Shown here one piece after another: positions 16,077 to 24,906 of a stretch of 24,906 bases of DNA; the stretch's first letter is position 1, and each line of letters begins with the position of its first letter. Under the pieces are notes generated by a model that did not search any database, had not been told where the DNA came from, and saw nothing but the letters and a program-made list of their open reading frames with translations. Source of the DNA: Gammaproteobacteria bacterium (lineage in GTDB: Bacteria > Pseudomonadota > Gammaproteobacteria > Granulosicoccales > Granulosicoccaceae); the NCBI GenBank assembly GCA_019634245.1, contig JAHQVR010000124.1:1-24906 (forward strand), written 5' to 3'. Both the position numbers and the translations under genes were made by a program.

Positions 16077-17285
16077 TTGAAAACCTCCATCATCATAGCG
16101 AGTGTTCTCTCCGGCGTGTTGATCGGCCTATCGGTCTACTCTTTATTGCCCGGTGAAAACCATCGAGCGGTTACTTCACCAGAAACACTACCGACCACAA
16201 ACCCATCTGTGCCAGAGTTACCCAGCGAGCAGACGAGCCAGCTGAAACCAAACACCTCTTTCACAGAGTCATCGCCATCGATCCCTGAGAGCTCAATGGC
16301 CAACGTCTTTTCTAGACACTCTTTTCATGATGGGATACTGCAAGTCGCACCCTCTGTCGTAAGCCTATACGCCAGTGAGCCTGTTCTCAATGAAACCTCC
16401 GCAGAGCGTCAGGATGGATCACTGAATCCAACCATTGCCTCAGCGGAGCAGCGTCGATCAAATCAGGGCTCCGGTGTGATCGTTGATAGCAATGGACTCA
16501 TACTCACCAATACACATCTTATTGATGGTGCCGACGACATCAATGTCGTTCTCAGTGATGGCTCGTTACATCAAGCTACTGTGGTAGGTATCGATCGTGA
16601 AACCGACTTGGCTGTCGTCAGCATTCCTGCACAAAACCTCGTACCCGTTGATATCAACAGCAATACGCGGCTGCGCGTTGGCGATATCGTATTGGCTATT
16701 GGCAACCCGTTTGGTGTGGGTCAGACCGTTACGATGGGTATTGTCTCGGCGACACGCAGGCAAATATCCGGTGGAAGTGCCTGGCAAAATTTCGTTCAAA
16801 TTGACGCGGCGATTAATCCCGGAAATTCCGGCGGCGCTCTTATCAACCCCGACGGTGAATTAGTTGGAATAAACACCGGCGCATTCTTACGCGACACCGG
16901 AGCTGAAGGTATTGGGTTTGCCATACCCATCGAGCTCGTGGCACACGTTGTTCCGCAATTGGTTCAGGAGGGCAGGGTCAGTCGAGGCTGGCTGGGCATA
17001 GGTGCCGATGATCTGCCGATGTACCCAGCGATCAATCGCGTGGTTAAAGAAGGTGTGGTAATCACCGGCATCGTTCCTAACAGCCCTGCGTCCATGTACG
17101 GCTTGTCGGCCTTTGATGTGGTGACCTCTATTAATGATTCAAAGGTTCAAAGTGCGAAAGAGATGTTGCTCCAAATATCGTCACTGCCACCCGGCGAAGA
17201 AGTGAAATTGGGCATCAATCGCGCTGGTGCTCTCGCCTCGCTATTTATTACACTCGGCGAACGACCCACTGCAGCGCGTAACTGA
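16077..17285 (+). CDS. algW: DegS/AlgW-type periplasmic serine protease with PDZ domain
   Basis: DegS/AlgW proteases sense misfolded outer membrane proteins through the PDZ domain and cut the anti-sigma factor RseA/MucA, starting the sigma-E response. The 402-residue protein has an N-terminal signal anchor (about 4-23), then an unusually long Pro/Ser/Thr-rich linker (about 27-78). A trypsin-like domain follows with His147 (LTNTHLIDG), Asp177 (TDLAVV) and Ser251 (GNSGGALIN), and one PDZ domain (about 303-395) carries VVITGIVPNSPASMYGL. Only one PDZ argues against DegP. The start is TTG at 16077, with GGGGG seven bases upstream; no ATG is in frame between it and the preceding stop. The position matches algW in Pseudomonas. 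Confidence 0.9.
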   Translation: MKTSIIIASVLSGVLIGLSVYSLLPGENHRAVTSPETLPTTNPSVPELPSEQTSQLKPNTSFTESSPSIPESSMANVFSRHSFHDGILQVAPSVVSLYASEPVLNETSAERQDGSLNPTIASAEQRRSNQGSGVIVDSNGLILTNTHLIDGADDINVVLSDGSLHQATVVGIDRETDLAVVSIPAQNLVPVDINSNTRLRVGDIVLAIGNPFGVGQTVTMGIVSATRRQISGGSAWQNFVQIDAAINPGNSGGALINPDGELVGINTGAFLRDTGAEGIGFAIPIELVAHVVPQLVQEGRVSRGWLGIGADDLPMYPAINRVVKEGVVITGIVPNSPASMYGLSAFDVVTSINDSKVQSAKEMLLQISSLPPGEEVKLGINRAGALASLFITLGERPTAARN

Positions 17286-17518
17286 GTCACCACAACGAAA
17301 CTGAATTGAAAATGAATTGGAAAGTTGTAATGAAGGGTTAAGTAAGTTTTTAAGGCGATGGCAGTCGCTTACGCTAACGGTTCGCAGAGCCGCAGTTCAC
17401 CTACTCCATAGTCTGTTGTTGTTCAAAATCAGTCCTATCACCCACCTAAATTTGCCAGGAATTACGCCTCAGCGTTAGGCAGGGAATTCTTGAACCACGT
17501 CTCAAATGGGTTAAAACC
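17286..17518. other. Intergenic region downstream of algW
   Basis: No gene, tRNA or strong terminator was recognised in these 233 bases. Near its start an 11-bp unit is repeated in tandem with one mismatch (17302-17312 and 17313-17323). A short imperfect inverted repeat lies near 17467-17481. With the promoter region that follows, the gene-free stretch reaches 311 bases. Confidence 0.5.
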
Positions 17519-17556
17519 TTGGCTATCCTTAAGTCAACTCCGTATACTCGGAGTTG
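17519..17556 (+). promoter_or_regulatory. Promoter of DUF1919 gene with perfect inverted repeat around the -10 box
   Basis: TTGGCT (17519-17524), an 18-bp spacer and TATACT (17543-17548) resemble a sigma70 promoter, with start near 17555 and a leader of about 40 nt. The -10 box is exactly framed by perfect 8-bp arms: CAACTCCG (17535-17542) and CGGAGTTG (17549-17556). This could be an operator whose protein would cover the -10. Alternatively it is the stem of an intrinsic terminator for algW, because a T-rich stretch follows on the plus strand. Confidence 0.5.
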
Positions 17557-17596
17557 TTTCTATTCTCGTTTTCAACCTTTTCTGAATCGCTTGGAC

Positions 17597-18268
17597 ATGA
17601 TTGCAAAGCTCAGCCAATTAGCCAACAAAGCGACTGTGGTGCGTAACATCAAGCGGATTCGCAGCCGCGACTTCTCCATTATTTCGAGTAACTGTACCGG
17701 CACGCTACCGTATCGTTTTTTAGATGTTCCCTATCTCTCGCCAACCGTCAATTTGTTTTTCTTTGCACCTTGCTATCTCAAATTCGCACAGCATTTGGAT
17801 CACTATTTGAGTCAGGAGATGCAATTCATCTCTGATTCGCGCTATCTGCAAGGGCGTATAACCCATGCAAAATTTAACCGCTACCCAATTGGTCTTCTCG
17901 ATGATATCGAAGTGCATTTTATGCATTACACCTCAGAACGAGATGCGAAAACCAAATGGCATAAACGCGCTGATCGAGTCAACCGAAATAACCTGGTGTT
18001 TTCATTCACCGACAAAGATTTGTGTACCCCTGAGTTGATGGAAGAATTTGATCGGTTGCCGGGTAAGAAACTGTTGCTTACTGCGAAGCACTACCCGTGG
18101 ATATCTAGCGCAGTTCAGGTACCCGCGTATCGTGATGAAACTGAAATTGGTGTCGCTTACACACACTACGACACTTTAGCTCACATCGACTTCCAACGAA
18201 TCTACGATGGTCCAGTGGTACAGATGGAACCTCAGGCTCTGCCCTATCCTATACAGGCAAAGTACTAA
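17597..18268 (+). CDS. DUF1919 family protein, possible surface polysaccharide gene
   Basis: This 223-residue protein matches DUF1919, a family without proven function that I recall being annotated near exopolysaccharide and capsule genes. Family features seen are SRDFSIISSNCTGTLPYRFL near the N-terminus, YLSPTVNLFFFAP, YPIGLLDDIEVHFMHY and KWHKRADRVN. FSFTDKDLCTPELMEEFDRL and a TAKHYPW segment follow. No signal peptide or membrane helix is evident, so it is probably cytoplasmic. The ATG at 17597 is chosen because an in-frame TTG at 17519 coincides with the -35 box and has no ribosome binding site; the signal before 17597 is also weak. Its 3' end overlaps the convergent protease gene by 20 bases. 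There are no glycosyltransferase neighbours, so the pathway is unknown. Confidence 0.8.
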   Translation: MIAKLSQLANKATVVRNIKRIRSRDFSIISSNCTGTLPYRFLDVPYLSPTVNLFFFAPCYLKFAQHLDHYLSQEMQFISDSRYLQGRITHAKFNRYPIGLLDDIEVHFMHYTSERDAKTKWHKRADRVNRNNLVFSFTDKDLCTPELMEEFDRLPGKKLLLTAKHYPWISSAVQVPAYRDETEIGVAYTHYDTLAHIDFQRIYDGPVVQMEPQALPYPIQAKY

Positions 18269-20525
18269 TAGGCCTTCTTCGCTTGGCAATGAATGCTAGG
18301 CCAGTTAGCAGTAGCATGCACCATCCAAACGCACCCGAGGCGGCACCGGTAGTCGTCGGCTGCTGTTGATCGTTAGCCGTGACAGTCAATTGAGGGGTTA
18401 CGATACTCGCTGGAATCTCAGGATTGTTTGCACTGTTGAACAGCAAATGAGTGGATATAACATTGTTCGCCATCGAAGGATCGAGAAACTCTCCAGGTGA
18501 GACGTGTGCGGTGACCATACTGGCGTTGTCCACATGGTCCGCACCAACGGGAAATTGAACATCCAGTTTTCCAGACGCCGCCACTGTCAAGTTGCGACAA
18601 CTAGCTCGAGTCGGTGTCTCTTCGGTACAACTGGCAGGCCACAGCAACTGATTCGGCGCAGTTGTTTCCAAAGTCAAATCGGCATGCACCACCACCGAGG
18701 TGTCGGGATTGTTTAGCGTGAAAGTCACCGTTGATCCGTCTGTATCTGCCGCAAGTGTCATATCAACGGCATTCATCAAACAAGCTCTAGATCGAGCACT
18801 CATCACCGATTCACTGCTGCAGCTGCTGAAGTCTAATGGGGTTCGAGAACTAATGTTTGGCCACATCAAATACCCCGCATCATCCGAACAACTGGTATCG
18901 GTATCGTGGGCAGACCCTAAAGAATGTCCAAGTTCATGAGCCAACAGAACATCACCAAAGCTGCTGGGTGTGGCAACGCCCACATCGTAGCCATCGGTTC
19001 TGCACGCGGTGTCTATCCAGGCCAGACCGATGGTGGCATCCGTACGCGGATTGCCGCTGAATAAATAGACCAGAGCGCTGTCATTAAACAGGGTCGCACG
19101 ACCTCGTCGGTAGTCGCGGAATGTTCGCAGCACCGTTTCTAGCGTGGTAGCTCCCAGAGCCATTGGATCATCACCCTCAGACAACACCAAAGTTTCATCC
19201 AACACCAGTGCCAACCCAGATTCTCGAAAGAAGCCATCGGTTACATTGAGATGATTTAGCGCGGCGGTTAATCCTTCTCCACTATGATATCGATCGTATT
19301 GGCTATCGATCACAATAGAGATGGGCACTATTCGCAAGTCGGTTAGCGAGCTCTGATTACGCAGCAATTTTGCATCGATTCCCTGCGGTGGCGGAATGAG
19401 TACATCACCTTCCACCCGCACCGAGCCGTCACTACTTCTCACGACAGTACTGGACCGGGATGCGGGTTGGTAATAGTCGATCGTACCCATCAGATTCTCT
19501 GGTTGTAGATAGTGTTGCTCCCCCTCTACAAACACCACACCACTGAGCGTAGATTCACTAAATACAATACGCGCCCAGGAAGCTGATTGTCCTTTTACCA
19601 CGCCAGCAAACACACCCACTGCGGGGGGCTCAATGTCTTCAAGACTGCCATCACGCCATGACGTACCTCGAGTAAGCGGGCTCGGTGTTAACACCAAATC
19701 ATAATCAACCCCGGCAATGTTGATCGACAGTTCCAAAATACCACCTGCGGTAATCCGTTGAGTTTTAATGGCACTGGCAGATTTAAGTTGTAGATTCAAA
19801 ATCTCAAGCCGCCCATTGGCCCGCTCATACCAATAGCGAGACATGACATTGCCTTTGGGCCATCTATACCCAAACGGTAAAGCTAAGGCGGTATGCTTGT
19901 CTCGTAGGCTCATAAAGGCCAACTGAGCCTGGCGGGTGTGTCCCATTTGTTCCAATGAAATCGCTTCCAGATAGTCCCCTGCATCTGCATAAGAACCACT
20001 GGGGTGCTGCTGTTTAAGCATCTCTAGTAGCTTAAGTGCCGCCGCAAAATCGTACCGATCCAGAACTTGTATATAAGCACTGAGATACAGTGCATCATCA
20101 ACTAATGTACTGTTCGGATAGTCGGCAATTAAGCGGCGTAAGGATTCAATCGCATGTAGAGGTTCCCCACGATCACGCTGATCCAACGCTTGCAGGTAGG
20201 GCACCAATGCAGCACCGGCATCCACAGCCTCCGACAACACGCTTATGCGAGTGCGAGCTTTACTGATATCGGAAAAGTTCGGATAGTGACGCACCAACAA
20301 ACGCAATGTCTGTAGGGCTTGTGAATAGTTACCTTCCGCCATGGAGGATTGCGCTTTTACATACTCAAGTTGCGCGGCGTCCTCACCGGACAAGGCGTCT
20401 ACACTGGAAACCGATTCAGCATAGGTAATGGAGCTTGCCAGCAGGGCCAACCATAAGGTCGCTGTGGCAATACCCCATCGTAGCCGGCCATTGGCGTCAG
20501 GCCGACGTTTCCACAGCATGCGCAT
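18249..20525 (-). CDS. Secreted TPR/reprolysin-like zinc metalloprotease with C-terminal sorting tail
   Basis: This is a predicted exported zinc protease of 758 residues; the substrate is unknown. In order it has a signal peptide (about 16-36) and a TPR-like repeat region (about 48-215, with helices resembling BamD/YbgF units). A propeptide-like beta domain follows (about 260-385). The catalytic domain (about 398-590) carries HELGHSLGSAHD (His530, Glu531, His534, His540) and a Met-turn candidate GYLMWP (Met554), the reprolysin/adamalysin M12B pattern. Then come a beta-sandwich-like region (about 595-700) and a tail made of a Gly/Ala stretch, a hydrophobic segment (about 734-747) and AKRRR. 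The tail resembles GlyGly-CTERM or MYXO-CTERM sorting signals. The gene lies 23 bases after the HAMP gene and has no visible ribosome binding site, suggesting coupling. A second ATG is two codons in. Confidence 0.82.
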   Translation of the reverse strand: MRMLWKRRPDANGRLRWGIATATLWLALLASSITYAESVSSVDALSGEDAAQLEYVKAQSSMAEGNYSQALQTLRLLVRHYPNFSDISKARTRISVLSEAVDAGAALVPYLQALDQRDRGEPLHAIESLRRLIADYPNSTLVDDALYLSAYIQVLDRYDFAAALKLLEMLKQQHPSGSYADAGDYLEAISLEQMGHTRQAQLAFMSLRDKHTALALPFGYRWPKGNVMSRYWYERANGRLEILNLQLKSASAIKTQRITAGGILELSINIAGVDYDLVLTPSPLTRGTSWRDGSLEDIEPPAVGVFAGVVKGQSASWARIVFSESTLSGVVFVEGEQHYLQPENLMGTIDYYQPASRSSTVVRSSDGSVRVEGDVLIPPPQGIDAKLLRNQSSLTDLRIVPISIVIDSQYDRYHSGEGLTAALNHLNVTDGFFRESGLALVLDETLVLSEGDDPMALGATTLETVLRTFRDYRRGRATLFNDSALVYLFSGNPRTDATIGLAWIDTACRTDGYDVGVATPSSFGDVLLAHELGHSLGSAHDTDTSCSDDAGYLMWPNISSRTPLDFSSCSSESVMSARSRACLMNAVDMTLAADTDGSTVTFTLNNPDTSVVVHADLTLETTAPNQLLWPASCTEETPTRASCRNLTVAASGKLDVQFPVGADHVDNASMVTAHVSPGEFLDPSMANNVISTHLLFNSANNPEIPASIVTPQLTVTANDQQQPTTTGAASGAFGWCMLLLTGLAFIAKRRRPISTLPV

Positions 20526-20548
20526 GGGAGAAGGAGTGCAGCGCAGGC

Positions 20549-21193
20549 TTACTGATTTACATCGCCATTTGCAGCAGATCTATTTCGATCGATATTGCTT
20601 TGGCTCTCTTCGAAGTAACTTAATACGTTCTGACATTTGGCCAGAGCCTGCTGCATATCCTGACTATTTGGACCTGGCTGCTGATCGAGCGCTTCTGCAA
20701 TGCGAGTCACCTGACGAGCTTCCTCGATCTTTTCTTGAATAGTTTCGGTCGCACGGTTTAGTGCATGACACAGTTCGCTAAACTCTTTCGAGTCAGACTC
20801 ACGCAGTCGAACGTTTAGGTTTCCGGCACCAATGTCTCGCAGTGCGCGATGCATTGCCATGATTGGGTTGCCGAGCTTACGCATGATGTATACACCCAAT
20901 ACCAACATCGCTGCCGCATTGATCAGTAACATCACACCCAGCCAGCGCATCATGATGGCGCTGATACTCGGAATTCTGTCGTCAATCAGCGCCAGATCTT
21001 CGGACGCGAACAGCAGCGGTGACTGCCCTTCCACGAGATTGCCGAGTAGAAAATAATAGAATATCCCAAGCACAATCGTCGATTGCACAATAAAAAAGAG
21101 TGTCAGAAACAACACACGACGGATCTGCCGTAATTGAAAGGTTTTATCCTTAAAAACGGACATCGGGAATGCAGAATCGGACGAGCGCGCCAT
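20549..21193 (-). CDS. HAMP-domain membrane protein without output domain
   Basis: This 214-residue protein has two membrane helices (about 27-49 and 80-103) with a short periplasmic loop of about 30 residues. After the second helix comes a HAMP-like linker (about 104-155, with LGNPIMAMHRALRDIGAGNL and a second helix SKEFSELCHALNRA). A charged coiled coil and a Gln/Asn-rich tail follow. No histidine kinase, cyclase or methyl-accepting domain follows, so any signal must pass to a separate partner. The start at 21193 has AAAGG about 7 bases upstream; an in-frame TTG at 21217 is rejected because it would put that site inside the gene. It lies immediately upstream of the metalloprotease gene on the same strand. 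The exact function is not recognised. Confidence 0.75.
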   Translation of the reverse strand: MARSSDSAFPMSVFKDKTFQLRQIRRVLFLTLFFIVQSTIVLGIFYYFLLGNLVEGQSPLLFASEDLALIDDRIPSISAIMMRWLGVMLLINAAAMLVLGVYIMRKLGNPIMAMHRALRDIGAGNLNVRLRESDSKEFSELCHALNRATETIQEKIEEARQVTRIAEALDQQPGPNSQDMQQALAKCQNVLSYFEESQSNIDRNRSAANGDVNQ

Positions 21194-21335
21194 GGCACAC
21201 CTTTGTTTTAAAGCCAAGTATGACTATAAAATCGGCCTACGCGGGCGTTACTTGAAGAGCAGTTTCCAATCGAGAAGCCCGCCAGGGCCCTGTGTTGAAT
21301 CAAATGTGAGCGACTTCACAACCGCCGCTATCCGC
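21194..21335. other. Gap between aroG and the HAMP gene
   Basis: 142 bases. A perfect 10-bp palindrome CAGGGCCCTG lies at 21283-21292, with no T-run after it on the minus strand, so it is not a clear terminator for aroG. A TATAGT hexamer about 30 bases upstream of the HAMP gene start lacks a good -35 partner. Whether the HAMP-protease pair has its own promoter is therefore open. Confidence 0.4.
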
Positions 21336-22388
21336 CTATCCGCGTCTAGTGCGTACAGCTTGAGCCAAGCTTTCCAGCAAAGGCACAGTCTCATCCCAGG
21401 CGATACAGGCATCCGTCACACTCATTCCCCGGACGAGCGGCTCAGCCTCTGGGCTCTGATTCCCGGCAATCAAATTACTTTCGATCATTACTCCCATTAT
21501 GCGCGTATCTCCATCGCTTATTTGCGCGCAAATATCCCGGCAAACGTAGCTTTGGCGTTGATGTAACTTCCGAGAATTTGCATGACTGCAGTCAATCATG
21601 ACTCTCTCAGGAAGTTGGGCTTTTTGAAGCAGCGCGCAGGCATCATCAACACTAGCGGCGTCATAGTTCGTATGAGATTTACCGCCTCTAAGAATCAAAT
21701 GGCAATCTGGGTTACCCGCCGTTTGGAAGATAGCGGAACCACCCTCTTTGGTAACTGATAAAAATTGATGGGGATGGAGACTGGCACCGATGGCATCTAC
21801 CGCAATTTGTACACTACCCGCAGTGCCGTTTTTAAAACCAACCGGACAAGACAAACCCGAGGCTAGTTCACGGTGGCCCTGACTCTCCGTAGTACGGGCA
21901 CCAATAGCCCCCCATCCCACCAGGTCAGCGATGTACTGTGGCGAAATCAAATCCAAGTATTCAACGCCGGCGGGAACACCCTGATCATTGATTTTGGACA
22001 ACAGTGTCCGGGCTGTTTTAAGTCCACGATTAATATGAAAACTGCCATCCATCGCCGGATCATTGATCAACCCCTTCCATCCCACAGTGGTTCTCGGTTT
22101 CTCAAAGTAGACCCGCATGATGATGCACAGATCATCAATCAAGTGATTACGAATGTTGGCTAATCTTTCGGCATACTCCAACGCGGCATCGGGGTCATGT
22201 ATCGAACAAGGTCCGACGACCACCGCCAGCCGAGTATCGTCGCCTGCCAATATGTTGTGTACATCTCTTCGCGCCTGAGTCACCGTCTTCGCAGCCCCTT
22301 CCGTGACCGGTATTTCGGATATCAGCTGCGTCGGTGCGAGCAACTCTTTGGTGGCGGTGATTCGTAAATCGTCGGTCGAAGTATTCAT
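21336..22388 (-). CDS. aroG: 3-deoxy-7-phosphoheptulonate (DAHP) synthase, class I AroF/G/H type
   Basis: DAHP synthase condenses phosphoenolpyruvate with erythrose 4-phosphate, the first step of the shikimate pathway to aromatic amino acids. The 350-residue protein has the same length as E. coli AroG and aligns along its whole length. It has DDLRITATKELL at the N-terminus, VVVGPCSIHDPDAALEYA, IMRVYFEKPRTTVGWKGLI, WGAIGARTTESQ, SGLSCPVGFKNGT, LILRGGKSHTNYDA, IDCSHANSRK and MIESNLIAGNQ. The N-terminus is closest to AroG, but which amino acid gives feedback control cannot be settled by eye, so the symbol is provisional. It lies 14 bases after hisG and is probably in the same transcript. Confidence 0.93.
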   Translation of the reverse strand: MNTSTDDLRITATKELLAPTQLISEIPVTEGAAKTVTQARRDVHNILAGDDTRLAVVVGPCSIHDPDAALEYAERLANIRNHLIDDLCIIMRVYFEKPRTTVGWKGLINDPAMDGSFHINRGLKTARTLLSKINDQGVPAGVEYLDLISPQYIADLVGWGAIGARTTESQGHRELASGLSCPVGFKNGTAGSVQIAVDAIGASLHPHQFLSVTKEGGSAIFQTAGNPDCHLILRGGKSHTNYDAASVDDACALLQKAQLPERVMIDCSHANSRKLHQRQSYVCRDICAQISDGDTRIMGVMIESNLIAGNQSPEAEPLVRGMSVTDACIAWDETVPLLESLAQAVRTRRG

Positions 22389-22402
22389 TAATTTAATGGT
22401 TG

Positions 22403-24336
<1,934 letters not shown>

Positions 24337-24387
24337 TCAGACACTACACATGGTAGGAGCCAGGTCGATTGCCAGACGCCGTGGAGG

Positions 24388-24396
24388 ATTATATCA
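24388..24396 (-). promoter_or_regulatory. Candidate extended -10 promoter for murA-hisG-aroG
   Basis: On the minus strand TGATATAAT joins a perfect -10 hexamer (TATAAT, 24388-24393) to an upstream TG (24395-24396), the extended -10 arrangement. No good -35 exists at 16-18 bp. The stop codon of mlaB (TAA, 24389-24391) is part of the hexamer. Transcription would start near 24381, about 80 bases before the murA ATG. Confidence 0.5.
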
Positions 24397-24700
24397 GGGT
24401 GTCCACCTGACAAACCGACGCCAGCTGCTTTAGCGAATCAGGCACGCTTTTAAAGGTGATTTGATGGTTCAATCGATGCGCCTCACCCAACCATTCCATC
24501 ATCAACGCCAACCCAGCGCTATTCGACGCAGTGACCCCAGATAAGTCAATCTGAAGTTTCTCACTACGACGAATGGCATCGCGAACCGGTTCAAGTACGC
24601 TCACAGCTGAGTCGAAGTTGAGGGATCCGGCGAGCTCGATGTGTCCATTAGGCTCTACCACTACGCTGGCCGTACCATCGCTCAACTCAGGATTCGGCAT
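24389..24700 (-). CDS. mlaB: STAS-domain protein MlaB of the Mla lipid transport system
   Basis: MlaB is the small cytoplasmic STAS protein that binds the ATPase MlaF of the MlaFEDB complex, which moves phospholipids between the membranes. The 103-residue protein is one STAS domain. It shows VVVEPNGHIELAGSLNF, then LQIDLSGVTASNSAGLALMM around the conserved serine pair, and HQITFKSVPDSLKQLASV at the end. Its ATG lies inside mlaC, overlapping it by 14 bases, with GGGAG four bases upstream. mlaC-mlaB order agrees with the usual mlaFEDCB operon. A generic anti-sigma-factor antagonist is excluded by this context. Confidence 0.92.
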   Translation of the reverse strand: MPNPELSDGTASVVVEPNGHIELAGSLNFDSAVSVLEPVRDAIRRSEKLQIDLSGVTASNSAGLALMMEWLGEAHRLNHQITFKSVPDSLKQLASVCQVDTLI

Positions 24701-24906
24701 TGTTCTCCCGCATGGTGTTCAGCAACCCAGCAATTCCACCACGTTTGATTTCATCGGCGAAAGCAGGCCGGTAGCTAGTCACAAGGCTAAGACTCTCGAC
24801 GACTATGTCGTATATTTTCCAGCCGTTTTTTTCTCTTAGTTTGTAGACAACGGGCACTTTGGATCCATTGGCTTGATTGAAGGTGGAGCGTACAACGGCT
24901 CGATCC
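24687..24906 (-). CDS. mlaC: MlaC periplasmic phospholipid-binding protein, 5' end beyond window
   Basis: MlaC is the periplasmic shuttle of the Mla pathway, carrying phospholipids between the outer membrane MlaA complex and the inner membrane MlaFEDB complex. Only the last 72 residues are in the window. They read through VPVVYKLREKNGWKIYDIVV, then ESLSLVTSYRPAFADEI and RGGIAGLLNTMREN, which match the C-terminal part of MlaC/Ttg2D proteins: an antiparallel strand pair, then a helix with the typical GIAGLL block. The stop codon lies inside mlaB (14-base overlap), so the two are translationally coupled. mlaD, mlaE and mlaF would be expected beyond the window. Confidence 0.92.
   Translation of the reverse strand, partial: DRAVVRSTFNQANGSKVPVVYKLREKNGWKIYDIVVESLSLVTSYRPAFADEIKRGGIAGLLNTMRENNAES

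Noticed and set aside
17286..17518. Possible tRNA or small RNA suggested by short GC-rich stems
   Set aside because: No cloverleaf, no T-loop consensus and no T-run after the stems.
21192..21566. 124-codon plus-strand open frame
   Set aside because: Runs antisense across the gap and into aroG; composition shows no domain, and aroG is certain.

Overview
The window looks like the chromosome of a gammaproteobacterium. From memory, its gene order closely follows the Pseudomonas aeruginosa segment that runs from mlaC, mlaB, murA and hisG through algW, petABC, sspB, yraN, lpoA, rsmI and rnpB to the dcw cluster starting with mraZ. No tRNA, rRNA operon, insertion sequence, phage gene or CRISPR array was seen. 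The genus cannot be named from the sequence alone.

Positions 1-7816 hold the front of the division and cell wall (dcw) cluster on the minus strand: mraZ, rsmH, ftsL, ftsI, murE, murF, mraY and the 5' part of murD. The genes overlap by 4-7 bases or sit 2-11 bases apart. They are preceded by a near-consensus sigma70 promoter and four 10-bp-spaced GTGG-type boxes that look like a MraZ operator. Upstream are the RNase P RNA gene (about 8047-8390) and rsmI. Then come lpoA and yraN on the plus strand, with lpoA starting head-to-head on rsmI so that the two ATG codons share bases.

Positions 11686-14961 carry sspB and the cytochrome bc1 operon petABC (minus). sspA, which normally lies between petC and sspB, is not there. 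Positions 15261-17285 hold a divergent pair, the NIF3-family gene ybgI (minus) and a DegS/AlgW-type periplasmic protease gene (plus).

Positions 17286-21193 are the least conventional part, where Pseudomonas has hisC and hisD. They hold a DUF1919 gene whose putative -10 box sits exactly inside a perfect 8-bp inverted repeat. Convergent with it is a two-gene unit: a HAMP-only membrane protein and a 758-residue secreted protein that joins TPR-like repeats, a reprolysin-like zinc protease and a C-terminal sorting-signal-like tail.

Positions 21336-24906 (minus) return to core metabolism and envelope: mlaC (partial), mlaB, murA, hisG (short, HisZ-dependent form) and a class I DAHP synthase. ibaG/bolA is missing between mlaB and murA.

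Most of the window serves envelope growth: precursor synthesis (murA, murE, murF, murD, mraY), septal synthesis (ftsI, ftsL), synthase activation (lpoA), lipid transport (mlaB, mlaC) and envelope stress signalling (algW). Respiration (petABC), ribosome methylation (rsmH, rsmI) and amino acid synthesis (hisG, aroG) make up the rest.
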